Assembly: GCF_014138435.1 (NCBI RefSeq)
Contig: NZ_JACJIM010000003.1
Coordinates: 1-64,000 of the forward strand
Origin: Methylobacterium fujisawaense
Lineage (GTDB): Bacteria > Pseudomonadota > Alphaproteobacteria > Rhizobiales > Beijerinckiaceae
DNA length: 64,000 nt
Reading direction: 5' to 3'
Part shown: piece by piece, positions 1-8,472 of the stretch
Layout: each line of letters begins with the position of its first letter
How positions within the stretch are numbered: the first letter of the stretch is position 1
The notes under the pieces: generated by a model
The model's input: the letters and a program-made list of their open reading frames with translations, nothing else
The model's database searches: none
What the model was told of the DNA's origin: nothing
Program-made: the position numbers and the translations under genes

Positions 1-219
1 GCCACCGGGCGGGCCCCCGAAGGACGCCCCGGGATCGCTCCCGGGCCGCCGCGGACAGGTGCGGTCAGGAAGCACAAAATAGGAACATTGTCAAGGTGCG
101 GGCGGCGTGACGCACGCTGCCGCGCGCCATTTCTCCCTGTCCGCCCGCGGCACTCCGGAAGGACGGGCGGCTGGACCGGACCGCCGGTCCACCTCCGGAG
201 ATCCGGCCTGCGTACCCGA
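1..219. other. Non-coding left edge
   Basis: No gene can be supported here. A short perfect stem (7 bp, positions 28-34 with 39-45, loop TCGC) and a second hairpin-like stretch near 170-191 lie downstream of rsmB, which ends at 220 on the minus strand. Either could help terminate rsmB transcription, but neither has a clear T-tract, so I call no terminator. Confidence 0.4.
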
Positions 220-1599
220 TCAATCCGCCCGTCGGAGCCGGCTCGCGAAGAAGCCGTCGAGGCCTCCGCGGGCGTTCGGCACCTCCGCCAGGTGGCACGG
301 CAGGGTGCGCAGGTCGCCGTTGCCGTCGATCAGAGCCGCGGCGCCACCGACCTCCTCGGGCCGGACCGGCACCCGCGTGAACCGGGAGTCGCGGGCCAGG
401 AAGGCCGCGATCTGCGCCTCGCCCTCCTCCGGCTCCAGCGAGCAGGTGCAGTAGACGAGAAGCCCGCCCGGCCGCACCAGCCCGGCCGCGTGGTCGAGGA
501 GCCTGGCCTGGAGCGCGGCGAGTCGCCCGATATCGGCCTCCACCTTGGTCCAGGCCACGTCGGGGTGGCGCCGGATCGTCCCGGTGGCCGAGCACGGCGC
601 GTCGAGCAGGACCGCGTCGTGGTCCCGCGGCTCCAGGGTGAGGGCGTCGGCCACCACGATCTCGACCGCGAAGCCGAGCCGCGCGACGTTCTCGCGCAGG
701 CGTTCCAGCCGCGGCGCGGACCGGTCGACGGCGGTGACCTGCGCGCCGGTGGCGGCGAGCTGCAGGGTCTTGCCGCCGGGCGCCGCGCAGAGGTCGAGGA
801 CGCGGGTTCCGGGCTGCGGCGCCAGGAGGCGGGCCGGGAGCGCCGCGGCGGCGTCCTGGACCCACCACGCCCCTTCCTGGAAGCCGGGGAGGTCGGGGAT
901 CGCCGGGCCGTTCTCCGGCAGGCGCAGGGAGCCGGTCGGCAGGGTCACGGCGCCGAGCCGCTCCGCCCAGTCGGCGGTGTCGCGCAGCGGGGTCAGGTCG
1001 ATGGCGGCCCCGGCGAGATGGGCGCGGGCGATCGCCGCCGCGCGCTCGGGCCCGTAGGCCGCGACCCAGCGGCGGGCGAGCCAGTCCGGCGTGTTGACCG
1101 TCAGGGCGTCGGCGTCCGCGGCCAGGATCGCGTCGCGCTCCCGGGCGATCCGGCGCAGCACCGCGTTGACCAGCCCGGCGAGATGGGCCGTGCGGGTATC
1201 CCCCTTGGCGAGCCGCACCGCGAGGTCGACGGCGGCGTGGTCGGGGACCGCGAGGTCGAGGAGCTGGGCGGTCGCGGTGGCCAAAAGGGCCGTGAGCTGC
1301 GGCTTGGCCGCGGGCAGCCCGCGCTCCAGCCGCGCGGCCAGGGCGGCGCGGATCAGCCCGTAGCGGCGGAAGGTCGCCACCGCGATGGCCCGCGCCAGCC
1401 CGGCATCGGCCGGCGCCAGCGCCTCAGCGCGGATCGCCTGGGCGAGGGCGTCGTCGAGGGCGGGGGGGCGCTCCTGGCCGATCAGGGCCGCGACCGCCTG
1501 CATCGCCGCGCGGCGCGCGCCCAGGCCCGCCGTATCCGGCCCGGTCTCGCCCGTCGAAGCTTCCTTCCGCGTGTTGCGGCCTGTGTCCCGCGATGCCAC
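220..1599 (-). CDS. rsmB: 16S rRNA m5C967 methyltransferase RsmB
   Basis: SAM-dependent methyltransferase that makes 5-methylcytosine in 16S rRNA (position 967, E. coli numbering). The N-terminal half is a NusB-like RNA-binding helical domain starting at about GLGARRAAMQAV. The C-terminal half is a Rossmann methyltransferase with SAM motif I VLDLCAAPGGKT and the two catalytic cysteines of the Nol1/Nop2/Sun family in LDAPCSATGTIRRHPD and VYCTCSLEPEEGEAQ. The start is not certain. I chose the GTG at 1599 because the next ATG upstream (1674) would run into the divergent DUF1674 gene beginning at 1656; an internal ATG at 1503 would cut into the conserved first helix. About 459 aa, normal for the family. 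Confidence 0.92.
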   Translation of the reverse strand: MASRDTGRNTRKEASTGETGPDTAGLGARRAAMQAVAALIGQERPPALDDALAQAIRAEALAPADAGLARAIAVATFRRYGLIRAALAARLERGLPAAKPQLTALLATATAQLLDLAVPDHAAVDLAVRLAKGDTRTAHLAGLVNAVLRRIARERDAILAADADALTVNTPDWLARRWVAAYGPERAAAIARAHLAGAAIDLTPLRDTADWAERLGAVTLPTGSLRLPENGPAIPDLPGFQEGAWWVQDAAAALPARLLAPQPGTRVLDLCAAPGGKTLQLAATGAQVTAVDRSAPRLERLRENVARLGFAVEIVVADALTLEPRDHDAVLLDAPCSATGTIRRHPDVAWTKVEADIGRLAALQARLLDHAAGLVRPGGLLVYCTCSLEPEEGEAQIAAFLARDSRFTRVPVRPEEVGGAAALIDGNGDLRTLPCHLAEVPNARGGLDGFFASRLRRAD

Positions 1600-1655
1600 T
1601 TCTGCTCCAGATCCAACGTCTTCTGGGCCTACGCCCTCACACTCGAGCGAGCGCG

Positions 1656-1907
1656 ATGCAAGAGCCGACCGCACAAGACCCGCACAGGCAGGATCCGGAC
1701 GGACCGGAGGCCGGCGACGGCACGGCCCCGCCCCGCGCGCTCAGCCCGGCGGCGCAGCGCGCCCTGGCCGAGGCCGCCGAGCGCCGCGCGGCGATCGACG
1801 CCCGGGCCGCCGAGATCAGCGCCCGGCCCGAGCGCCAGGGGCGCGGCGGCCTGGAGCCGGTGCGCTACGACGACTGGGAGGTGAAGGGCCTCGCGGTCGA
1901 CTTCTAA
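1656..1907 (+). CDS. DUF1674 / SDHAF4-like protein
   Basis: Small soluble protein of about 83 aa. The C-terminal signature GGLEPVRYDDWEVKGLAVDF matches the DUF1674 family, which contains the mitochondrial succinate dehydrogenase assembly factor SDHAF4 and its alphaproteobacterial relatives. By family knowledge it would help the flavinylated SDH subunit assemble; no sdh gene is in the window. The N-terminal half is rich in Pro, Asp and Ala and looks disordered. ATG at 1656 is chosen because the longer frame from 1593 has no conserved content. It is divergent from rsmB. Confidence 0.75.
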   Translation: MQEPTAQDPHRQDPDGPEAGDGTAPPRALSPAAQRALAEAAERRAAIDARAAEISARPERQGRGGLEPVRYDDWEVKGLAVDF

Positions 1908-1940
1908 GGACGGCGCAGGGGCCGGCGCACCGGTCCGGCC

Positions 1941-2945
1941 CTATTCGGCCGGGACCGCCAGCGGCGGGCCGGCCTCGGTCCGGGCCTCCGCCGCACCCGC
2001 CCCGAACCGCCGGTACCAGAGCCCGGTCAGGATCGGCACGAGGATCGAGGTGACGATGATGCAGATCGTCACCAGCACGGTGGCGGTCTGCGCGGCCGGG
2101 GCGAAGTGCGGGGCGACGGCGGCGATCGCCAGCGGGTTGGCGGCGGCGGCCCCGGCCGTCGAGGAGGCCGCCAGCCTCGCCGTGCCGGTCCCGCCCCCGA
2201 TCGCCCGGTCGGCCAGGATCAGCGGGATGCCGGTCAGGACGATCACCGCCAGCGCCAGCACGATGCCGAGCCCCGCGAGCGGCGAGAGCAGGTTGCTGAG
2301 GTCCACTGTGTTCCCCAGCGCGAAGGCGAAGAACGGGATCATCAGCTGGCCGCCCGGGGCGAACAGGGCCCGGAGCTTCGGGTCGAGGTTGCCGAGCGCG
2401 AAGCCGACGAGGAAGGGCAATACCGCGCCCGCGAAGATCTGCGGCTCGAAATGCGCCGCCCCGGAAGCCCCGAGGATGATCATGCTCATCAGCGGGCCGG
2501 ATTCGATCGACGTGAGGATGAAGGCGCCGGCCTCCTCGCGGCTGCCGTAGGTCTGCATCAGCGAGGCGTAGAGGCCGCCATTGGTCATATCCATCGCGCA
2601 GACGATCGCCAGGATCGACAGGCCGGCGAAGAAGCCGGTCTGGATCCCCTCGGGCGGGATGAACAGCCCGGCCACCAGCACGATCGCCCAGGCGGCGACC
2701 AGCTTGGTCGCCACCAGCGTGCCGGACTTGCGCAGCACCGTCCCGGTCGCCCTCAGGCTGACCGAGGCGCCCATGCAGAAGAACCAGACCGCCAGGATCG
2801 GGGTCACGCCGGTCATGATCCCCTGCGTGAAGCCCTTGAAATAGGCCGGGGACCCCGGCGCGAAGGTCCTGCACAGGGCTCCGAGCAGCAGCGGCACCAG
2901 CATCAGGCCGCCGGGAATCCTGTCGATCGCCGCCTTGATCTGCAT
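1941..2945 (-). CDS. kdgT: 2-keto-3-deoxygluconate permease family transporter
   Basis: Integral membrane protein of about 334 aa with roughly ten hydrophobic segments. Recognisable KdgT-family stretches include [14 protein letters not shown] near the N-terminus, [14 protein letters not shown] and the C-terminal region [15 protein letters not shown]. The family imports 2-keto-3-deoxygluconate with protons. No KDG catabolic gene is adjacent; the DapA-like aldolase at 5581-6483 is separated by several unrelated genes, so the substrate is a family-level call. ATG at 2945 fits the usual start [11 protein letters not shown]; ATGs at 2954 and 2984 are alternatives. Confidence 0.8.
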   Translation of the reverse strand: MQIKAAIDRIPGGLMLVPLLLGALCRTFAPGSPAYFKGFTQGIMTGVTPILAVWFFCMGASVSLRATGTVLRKSGTLVATKLVAAWAIVLVAGLFIPPEGIQTGFFAGLSILAIVCAMDMTNGGLYASLMQTYGSREEAGAFILTSIESGPLMSMIILGASGAAHFEPQIFAGAVLPFLVGFALGNLDPKLRALFAPGGQLMIPFFAFALGNTVDLSNLLSPLAGLGIVLALAVIVLTGIPLILADRAIGGGTGTARLAASSTAGAAAANPLAIAAVAPHFAPAAQTATVLVTICIIVTSILVPILTGLWYRRFGAGAAEARTEAGPPLAVPAE

Positions 2946-3118
2946 GGCGCGCATCCTCCCGATCCGGATCGCTCGCCGGCGCATCGGACCCGGGCGGGTT
3001 CGCGGGCGCCGCCCCGGTCCGCGCCTCTGTCGGGCGTCTGTCGAACCGGTGCGTCATCCTGTCGGGGCCCGGGGCGGGCCGTCAAGCGGCGCGCCGTCGG
3101 GCACGGAACGTCCGGCGC

Positions 3119-3143
3119 GGAACGTCGAGCCTCCGGGCCCGTT
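3119..3143 (+). promoter_or_regulatory. EcfG-type (general stress) promoter of the cupin gene
   Basis: GGAAC at 3119-3123, 16 bp spacer, CGTT at 3140-3143. This is the consensus of alphaproteobacterial EcfG-dependent promoters. The -10 element ends 27 bp before the cupin ATG (3171), with a GGAGG ribosome-binding site between them, so the geometry is right. Motif seen directly; function inferred. Confidence 0.65.
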
Positions 3144-3170
3144 GAGCGGATTCACCCGGAGGAGGCGAGC

Positions 3171-3479
3171 ATGGCGACAACGGTATCGGCGCGCAGCGCG
3201 GTCGCGGGACCGCACGGCGCGATCACCCTGGCCCGCGGCGAGCGGCTCGGGATGCGGATGTGGCGGGCGGAGGAGCCGAACGCCGACAAGCCGATGACCA
3301 AATCGGCCTACGAGACCGTCGGCTACGTGGTCAGCGGCCGGGCGGAACTCGTCCTGGAGGGCGAGACCCTCGCCCTCGCTCCGGGCGATTCCTACTGCGT
3401 GCCGGCGGGCGCCGCGCACACCTACCGGATCCTGGAGACGTTCACGGCCGTCGAGGCGACCGCGCCGCCGGCCGGCTGA
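3171..3479 (+). CDS. Small cupin-domain protein
   Basis: 102-aa single-domain cupin. The body contains GYVVSGRAELVLEGETLALAPGDSY and then CVPAGAAHTYRI, matching cupin motifs 1 and 2 with a metal-binding His near the end. Motif 1 is degenerate: the usual GxxxxHxH histidines are not evident, so metal binding is uncertain. Start ATG 3171 has a strong ribosome-binding site (CGGAGGAGG at 3158-3166). No enzymatic role can be assigned; small cupins often act as isomerases, sensors or binding proteins. An EcfG-type promoter directly upstream suggests expression in the general stress response. It is convergent with the L,D-transpeptidase gene, 12 bp away. Confidence 0.8.
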   Translation: MATTVSARSAVAGPHGAITLARGERLGMRMWRAEEPNADKPMTKSAYETVGYVVSGRAELVLEGETLALAPGDSYCVPAGAAHTYRILETFTAVEATAPPAG

Positions 3480-3491
3480 GGCCCGCGGGCC

Positions 3492-4019
3492 TCAGTGGGT
3501 CATGTAGACCTGCGTGCCGACATCGACCCGCGCGTAGAGGTCGACCACGTCCTGATTGTACATCCGGATGCAGCCATAGGACGCGTAGGTGCCCACCGAA
3601 CTCGGCCGGTTGGTGCCGTGGATCGCGTATTCGCCGCCCGCGAGGGTCATGGCCGCCGCACCCATCGGATTGTGCGGCGAGCCGCCCGCGATGAGGTTCG
3701 GCAGGCGCGGGTTGTCGCGCTTCACCTCCGCGGGGGGCGACCAGGCGGGGGCGACGTACTTGCCGTCGATCGGCTTCGTGCCGAACCACTGCTTGCCGGG
3801 CCGGCCCACCGCCACGGGGTAGCGGATCGCCGTGCCGTCGCCGTTCACGAGATAGAGCTTGCGCTGCGACACGCTGATCACCACCGAGCCCGGCGCGACA
3901 CCGTTCTGGAACGGCACGACCTCGCGCGCCTGCGCCGTTTGAAGACAACCGGCCAGCATCGCGCCGGCCAAACCGAATACAGCCGCCACCTGACCCGACA
4001 TCACTACGATCCTCGACAA
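3492..4019 (-). CDS. L,D-transpeptidase (YkuD domain), exported
   Basis: 175-aa envelope enzyme of the ErfK/YbiS/YkuD family, which cross-links peptidoglycan 3-3 or attaches lipoproteins. The N-terminus carries a hydrophobic signal with a possible lipobox LAGC (Cys25) and also a type I-like site AQA at 29-31, so lipoprotein or periplasmic forms are both possible. The catalytic signature is complete: His134 in YAIHGTN and the nucleophile Cys150 in YASYGCIRM. The gene is monocistronic by context. ATG at 4019 is used; ATG at 4001 would shorten the n-region. Confidence 0.88.
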   Translation of the reverse strand: MSRIVVMSGQVAAVFGLAGAMLAGCLQTAQAREVVPFQNGVAPGSVVISVSQRKLYLVNGDGTAIRYPVAVGRPGKQWFGTKPIDGKYVAPAWSPPAEVKRDNPRLPNLIAGGSPHNPMGAAAMTLAGGEYAIHGTNRPSSVGTYASYGCIRMYNQDVVDLYARVDVGTQVYMTH

Positions 4020-4175
4020 GCAAGAGTTGACGCGGGCAAGTAATCCGCGGCCGAGCTTACCGTTCCAAGAATAGCTATGGTTGATGTGGGGTCAGCGTGC
4101 CGCATCCGTGAGGCACGGTAAAAGAGCAACCACGATCGACGGCGCGGGGGCGCGGCGGGGCCGCTCGGCCGCCCC

Positions 4176-4814
4176 TCAGCGCTCGTAGAGCGTGCTGCCC
4201 CGCTTGTCCTCGGGCTGCCAGCCGTGGCGCTCCAGCTCCGGGTCGAGATGCTCCTCCACCGGGTGTCCGACGCAGAGATAGGCCACGAGCCGCCACGTCT
4301 CCGGCACCGCCAGGATCGCCGAGACGGTCTGCGGCTCCAGGATCGAGACCCAGCCGACGCCGAGGCCGCGCGCCCGGGCGGCGAGCCAGAAGCACTGCAC
4401 CGCCCCCACCACCGAATAGGCCAGGGTCTCCGGCATGCTGGCCCGTCCGAGCCCGAGGCCGGTCTCGGTCGCCGCGTCGCAGAAGACGGCCAGATGGACC
4501 GGCGCCTCCCGCAGGCCGGCGAGCTTGAGGCCGCGATACCGGGCGGCGCGGTCCGCATCGTAGCCTGCGGCCGCGGCGGCGTTGCAGCCGGAGAAGTTGT
4601 CCGACACCGCGCGGCGCCGCGCCGGATCCGAGACGCGCACGAACCGCCAGGGCCGGCTGTTGCCGACCGACGGCGCCCGGTGGGCCGCCGTCAGGCAGGT
4701 GCGCAGGCACGCCTCGTCCACCGGATCCGTCCGGAACCGGCGCACGTCGCGGCGCCACGCGAACAGCGCGTCGAGGTCGTGCAGGAAGGCGTCGTCGAAG
4801 GCGGGCGGGCCCAT
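4176..4814 (-). CDS. bluB: 5,6-dimethylbenzimidazole synthase BluB
   Basis: FMN-dependent nitroreductase-fold enzyme that fragments FMNH2 to make 5,6-dimethylbenzimidazole, the lower ligand of cobalamin. The 212-aa protein shows BluB hallmarks in order: RRDVRRFRTDP (22-31), APSVGNSRPWRFV (47-59), MPETLAYSVVGAVQ (127-140) and GLGVGWVSILEP (150-161). ATG 4814 is chosen because the frame remains open for another 91 codons upstream with no conserved sequence. No other cobalamin gene is adjacent. The leader contains an intrinsic terminator 44 bp before the start (see 4858-4884), so control by attenuation is likely. Confidence 0.87.
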   Translation of the reverse strand: MGPPAFDDAFLHDLDALFAWRRDVRRFRTDPVDEACLRTCLTAAHRAPSVGNSRPWRFVRVSDPARRRAVSDNFSGCNAAAAAGYDADRAARYRGLKLAGLREAPVHLAVFCDAATETGLGLGRASMPETLAYSVVGAVQCFWLAARARGLGVGWVSILEPQTVSAILAVPETWRLVAYLCVGHPVEEHLDPELERHGWQPEDKRGSTLYER

Positions 4815-4857
4815 GATGTCGGTGGCATACCCGCTTCCCGGGCCCAACGGGAAACAG

Positions 4858-4884
4858 AAAAAAGGCCGCCCGGAGGGGCGGCCT
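4858..4884 (-). terminator. Intrinsic terminator in the bluB leader (attenuator or sRNA end)
   Basis: On the minus strand a perfect 9-bp GC stem (AGGCCGCCC, loop CTCC, GGGCGGCCT) is followed at once by six T. It lies 44 bp upstream of the bluB ATG. No minus-strand gene lies just upstream (DUF2794 at 5168-5542 is on the plus strand), so the terminated transcript must begin in 4885-5165. That means a short leader RNA controlling bluB or a free small RNA. I found no B12-box or other riboswitch core I recognise in 4815-5160. Confidence 0.75.
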
Positions 4885-5167
4885 GAAGTCTTGGGTCTCG
4901 AAACCTCGGAGTGCCGGATCCTGGGATCCCGAACGGCGGCCGATGGCTGGGGAGCTGGGTGTCGGGCGCCGGCCGGGCAGGACCCGGCGAGGTTCGACGT
5001 CTGTTGTCGCGCGGCAACGCGGCCTGCAAAAGGCGCGAATCTGGCCAAACCATGTTTTTTGTCGCTTGGGCGTGTCTCGCAGGTCACGGCGCGGGGCGGC
5101 CGTCACTCTTGCGGGCCGCTGCGGCGAAGCCCATCATCCGGCAAAGGAACGATGCACCGGAGTGGTG

Positions 5168-5542
5168 ATGACCGAAAGGACGAGCGCCGGGCCGAGGCCC
5201 GACGAGGCGGCGGGGCATGTCATTCCCTTCCCCGCCCGCGCGGCTCCTCCACAGGTCGCCTTCAACCGGGATGAGCTGCGCACGATCTTCAACCTCTATG
5301 GCCGGCAGGTGGCCGCGGGCGAATGGCGCGACTACGCCCTCGACTTCCGCCGCGACAGGGCGGTGTTCTCAATCTACCGCCGCGCCTCCGAGATGCCGCT
5401 CTACCGGATCGAGAAGGATCCCAAGCTTGCCCGCCGCCAGGGGGCCTACGCGGTCATCGCCGCGAGCGGCCAGATCCTGAAGCGCGGCTCGGAACTCGCC
5501 CGGGTCATCGCCGTGCTGGAGCCGGCGCCCAAGGCGGTCTGA
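5168..5542 (+). CDS. DUF2794 family protein
   Basis: Soluble protein of 124 aa. From about residue 35 it follows the DUF2794 pattern common in Rhizobiales: FNRDELRTIFNLYGRQVAAGEWRDYALDF, then FSIYRRASEMPLYRIEKDPKL and RQGAYAVIAASGQILKRGSEL (quoted in part). No biochemical function is known to me. The first 30 residues are low-complexity. ATG 5168 is the first ATG before the conserved region. It is divergent from the bluB leader. Confidence 0.8.
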   Translation: MTERTSAGPRPDEAAGHVIPFPARAAPPQVAFNRDELRTIFNLYGRQVAAGEWRDYALDFRRDRAVFSIYRRASEMPLYRIEKDPKLARRQGAYAVIAASGQILKRGSELARVIAVLEPAPKAV

Positions 5543-5580
5543 CCGGCGGTCTGACCCCGCACGGCATCCCGCTCCGCCCG

Positions 5581-6483
5581 TCAGGACAGGGGCATCCGCC
5601 GGACGGTCGCGGCGATCTCGGCCACGACCTCCGGCGGCAGGGGACGGATCGGCCGCGGCGGCTCGGCGCGGCACAGCCCCATCAGATCGGCCAACGCGTA
5701 GACCACCCGCAGGCTGGAATGGGTCCGGAACAGCGTCCAGAGCGGCTCCAGTTCCGCGTTCAGGGTGCGCGCCCGGTCCGTGTCGCCGGCCTCCACGGCC
5801 CGGACGATCGCGCGGCAGGTCCGGGGGAACAGGCCGCCCGCCACGCTGTACCATGCCGCGCCGCCGGCGATCAGCGCCTCGATCGCGTTCCAGTCGCCGC
5901 TGAAGCCGATGGGGAAGCCCGCCGGGACCGCCGCCTGCAGGGCGGCGACACCGGCCGCGGCGTCGGCCGGGGCCGGCGCGGCGCATTTGGCGGCCACGAT
6001 CCCGGGACGGCGGGCGAGCCGGCCGATCAGCGCCGGCGTGAAGCGGAAATGCGTGGTCGCGGGGTTGTCGTAGAGGACGAGGGGTAATCCGCCCGCCTCC
6101 GCCACGGCTGCGAAGTGCGCCTCGACCTCGGCCTCGGTCAGCGGCGTGTAGGAGACGGGGGCGAGCAGCCCCGCATCCGCGCCGGCCGCCCGTGCGTCCT
6201 GCGCGAGGCGGATGGCCTCGTCGGTGCGCAGGGCGCCGATGCCGACCAGGAGCGGTACCCGGCCGCCCACAGCCTCGCGGGCGATCGCCACCGCCCGGCG
6301 GCGCTCGTCGCGGCTCAGATACGCGTAGGTCCCGGTGCTGCCGAGCAGGCCGATCGAATCGACCCCGGCGGCCACGAGGGGCTCCAGCAGGCGTTGCAGG
6401 GCTCCGGCATCGACCCGACCGTCGGCGTCGCTCGGGGTGATCGGGAAGGCAGAGAGGCCGGAAAGGCCGGAGAGCGCGGGCAT
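5581..6483 (-). CDS. DapA-family (dihydrodipicolinate synthase-like) aldolase
   Basis: 300-aa TIM-barrel class I aldolase or lyase. The Schiff-base Lys166 (VAAKCAAP) and the family Tyr138 (VLYDNPATT) are present. The pyruvate-binding motif is GSTGTYAYLSRDE (48-60) rather than the GTTGE of true DHDPS, so lysine biosynthesis is unlikely. Sugar-acid aldolases (KDG, KDPG or 4-hydroxy-2-oxoglutarate-like) are more plausible. The KdgT-type permease 2.6 kb away could be functionally linked, but that is conjecture. A single gene; the start ATG at 6483 gives MPALSGLSGLSAFPITP, in register with the family. Confidence 0.8.
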   Translation of the reverse strand: MPALSGLSGLSAFPITPSDADGRVDAGALQRLLEPLVAAGVDSIGLLGSTGTYAYLSRDERRRAVAIAREAVGGRVPLLVGIGALRTDEAIRLAQDARAAGADAGLLAPVSYTPLTEAEVEAHFAAVAEAGGLPLVLYDNPATTHFRFTPALIGRLARRPGIVAAKCAAPAPADAAAGVAALQAAVPAGFPIGFSGDWNAIEALIAGGAAWYSVAGGLFPRTCRAIVRAVEAGDTDRARTLNAELEPLWTLFRTHSSLRVVYALADLMGLCRAEPPRPIRPLPPEVVAEIAATVRRMPLS

Positions 6484-6520
6484 GGCCCGAGCTTAGCGCA
6501 TCCGGTCGGTGCGGCGAGAC

Positions 6521-6554
6521 AAAAAGAAACCCCGGCGGTTGCCCGCCGGGGTTT
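6521..6554 (-). terminator. Intrinsic terminator of the BI-1 gene
   Basis: Perfect 12-bp stem AAACCCCGGCGG (6527-6538) with CCGCCGGGGTTT (6543-6554), loop TTGC. On the minus strand it is followed by CTTTTTG. It lies 25 bp after the stop codon of the BI-1 gene (6579). Confidence 0.88.
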
Positions 6555-6578
6555 CTCTCAACGATCGGTTCTTGCGGC

Positions 6579-7349
6579 TTAGCGGCGGTCGCCGATCAGG
6601 CTCAGCAGGAACTGGAACATGTTGATGAAGTCGAGATAGAGGGTCAGGGCGCCGTTCACCGACATCTTGGCCGCCATCTCACCGTCGAAGCCGCCGTAGA
6701 GATACATCTCCTTGAGCTTCTGCGTGTCGTAGGCGGTCAGCCCCGCGAAGATCAGCACGCCCAGCACCGAGATGGCAAACTGGAGGGCCGACGAGGCGAA
6801 GAAGATGTTCACCAGCGACGCGAGGATGATGCCGATCAGGCCCATCATCAGGAACGAGCCCATGCCCGAGAGGCTACGCTTCGTGGTGTAGCCCCAGAGG
6901 CTGAGCGAGCCGAAGGCCGCCGCCGTGATGAAGAACACCTGGACCACGCTGCCACCGGTGAAGACCAGCAGGAGCGAAGACATCGAGGCGCCCATCACCG
7001 CCGCGAAGGCGAAGAACATCGTCCGCGCGGAAGAGGCCGACATCCGGTCCATCCGCATGGAGAAGACGAAGATGAACGCCAGCGGGGCGAGCATCAGGAC
7101 CCACTTCAGCGGGCTGAGATAGAGGGTCTGACCGAACGGGGTCAGGATCGGGCGGGTGCCCTGGTAGGCCGCCACGGAGGCCATGTTCAGGCCGAGCGCG
7201 ACGAGACCCGAGATGCCAAGCCCGACGACCATGTTGTTGTAGACGCCGAGCATGAAGGTGCGCAGGCCCTGGTCGACTTCGACCTGGGTGCCGGCGTAGC
7301 CGGTCGGCTGCTGGGCGCCGTACCGGAAGGGGCTATTCTCGAATGCCAT
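6579..7349 (-). CDS. Bax inhibitor-1 / YccA-family membrane protein
   Basis: 256-aa inner-membrane protein with about seven transmembrane segments, matching the Bax inhibitor-1 (TMBIM/YccA) family. Diagnostic regions are the C-terminal FAGLTAYDTQKLKEMYLYGG and LYLDFINMFQFLLSLIGDRR. The AYDTQ acidic pair region corresponds to the conserved Asp residues that gate the pH-sensitive Ca2+ leak in the structurally studied homologue BsYetJ. Bacterial YccA interacts with the FtsH protease. Monocistronic, with its own terminator. Confidence 0.9.
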   Translation of the reverse strand: MAFENSPFRYGAQQPTGYAGTQVEVDQGLRTFMLGVYNNMVVGLGISGLVALGLNMASVAAYQGTRPILTPFGQTLYLSPLKWVLMLAPLAFIFVFSMRMDRMSASSARTMFFAFAAVMGASMSSLLLVFTGGSVVQVFFITAAAFGSLSLWGYTTKRSLSGMGSFLMMGLIGIILASLVNIFFASSALQFAISVLGVLIFAGLTAYDTQKLKEMYLYGGFDGEMAAKMSVNGALTLYLDFINMFQFLLSLIGDRR

Positions 7350-7725
7350 GGGAGTTTCCTTGCGGAGGCTCTCTCAGCGTGGTGTTCGGGCGAGGCCCAC
7401 GCAGGACCTCTGGCGCCAGGCTGGCGCCTCGCTCAGGAATATGTTGCGCCCGCGTCCTGGACACAAGTCCCCGGCCACGGTTGCGGCCCGGGTTTTCCGT
7501 GTCCGGAGGATGTATTTTTGTCCATCCGGGCAGGGATTAAAATGCATTTCCTGCTGCAAAGCGTGTCTTTCGACTGACGGTTGCCGGGATGCAGGTGTTT
7601 CGATAGCCGTGCGAGCAGTCTTAACGGTTTCCTGATGCCACCCGCGGCGGCGCCCGCGCCGGTTTGTCCGGCGCAGGCCAGCCGCCACCCGTCCGCAGGG
7701 TTCCGGCGGACCGGGCGTCCAGGGC
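7350..7725. other. Intergenic region, BI-1 promoter side
   Basis: 376 bp without a supportable gene between the divergently placed BI-1 start (7349) and the PAS gene stop (7726). It contains an AT-richer stretch around 7500-7560. I see no hairpin with a T-tract and no EcfG or LexA motif. Confidence 0.4.
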
Positions 7726-8313
7726 TCAGTGCGCGGCCCTGCGGGCGAAGGCGCGGCCCAGGCTCAGCAGCATCAGCTCGGCGGCGACCTGCACCTCGGC
7801 CGGCATATCGTCGGTGAGCGTCTCCTTGAGCGCGATCGCCAGGTCGGCCGCGCGCTCCAGCGGGGCGCCCCCCGAAGGAGGCCTGCCCAGGACGTAGCGA
7901 TCGCCGCCGTCCCGGATCTCCGTGATGTCCATCAGGATCCCGTGCGAGCGGACCGGCTGGCCGGCCGCGTCCCGATGCGTCCGTCCGCGGCTGAGGAGCC
8001 ATCGCACCGAGCCGTCCGTCTTGAAGACGCGGTACTCGGCCAGCACCAGTCCACCGGACCGGACGGCCCGGAGCATGTGGTCCATCAGCCAGGTCATGTC
8101 CTGCGGATGCACCGCGGCCAGTGCCATCGGTCCGCTGATCGGGCGATTGGCGAGGTCGGGGGTGCCGGTCAGCAACATGGCCGCGCCCTCATCGTAGACG
8201 ACACGGCCGCCGACATGGTCCCATTCCCAGGCACCCACGACGCACGAGGCTTCGAGGGCGGCACGGAGACGCTCCGTATCCTCCCCGTAGCCATCGATGA
8301 CGGTAATGCCCAT
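7726..8313 (-). CDS. PAS-domain protein (single-domain sensor)
   Basis: 195-aa cytoplasmic protein. Residues about 15-130 form a PAS_3-like fold: ALEASCVVGAWEWDH, then YDEGAAMLLTG, and the PAC-like end VRWLLSRGRTHRDAAGQP followed by SHGILMDITEIRDGG. No kinase, GGDEF or output domain follows; the C-terminal 60 residues are helical (AADLAIALKETLTDDMP). It may modulate a partner or be a truncated sensor. ATG 8313 has an AGAGGA ribosome-binding site; the longer frame from 8376 overlaps the divergent gene's promoter. Confidence 0.75.
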   Translation of the reverse strand: MGITVIDGYGEDTERLRAALEASCVVGAWEWDHVGGRVVYDEGAAMLLTGTPDLANRPISGPMALAAVHPQDMTWLMDHMLRAVRSGGLVLAEYRVFKTDGSVRWLLSRGRTHRDAAGQPVRSHGILMDITEIRDGGDRYVLGRPPSGGAPLERAADLAIALKETLTDDMPAEVQVAAELMLLSLGRAFARRAAH

Positions 8314-8472
8314 GACGGTTGGTCCTCTGGTCGGCCGGAGCCCGAACGTCTTTCTCCGTACCAATATATCACACAAATGACAAAGAGTTCACTTGCGGAT
8401 AAAGTTGCGGTCGGGCACTCCGCGGTGCTGTGGGTCGATTTGCGCCTTCCTGGAGATGTTCGAGGGTCGGTC

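Noticed and set aside
4880..4920. tRNA T-arm-like GGTTTCGAGACC on the minus strand
   Set aside because: Stem pairing is too short and no acceptor, D-arm or anticodon arm can be folded.
4815..5160. Cobalamin riboswitch before bluB
   Set aside because: Looked for the B12 box and the core; a GCCACCG near 4826-4832 is in the wrong order and context, so not called.
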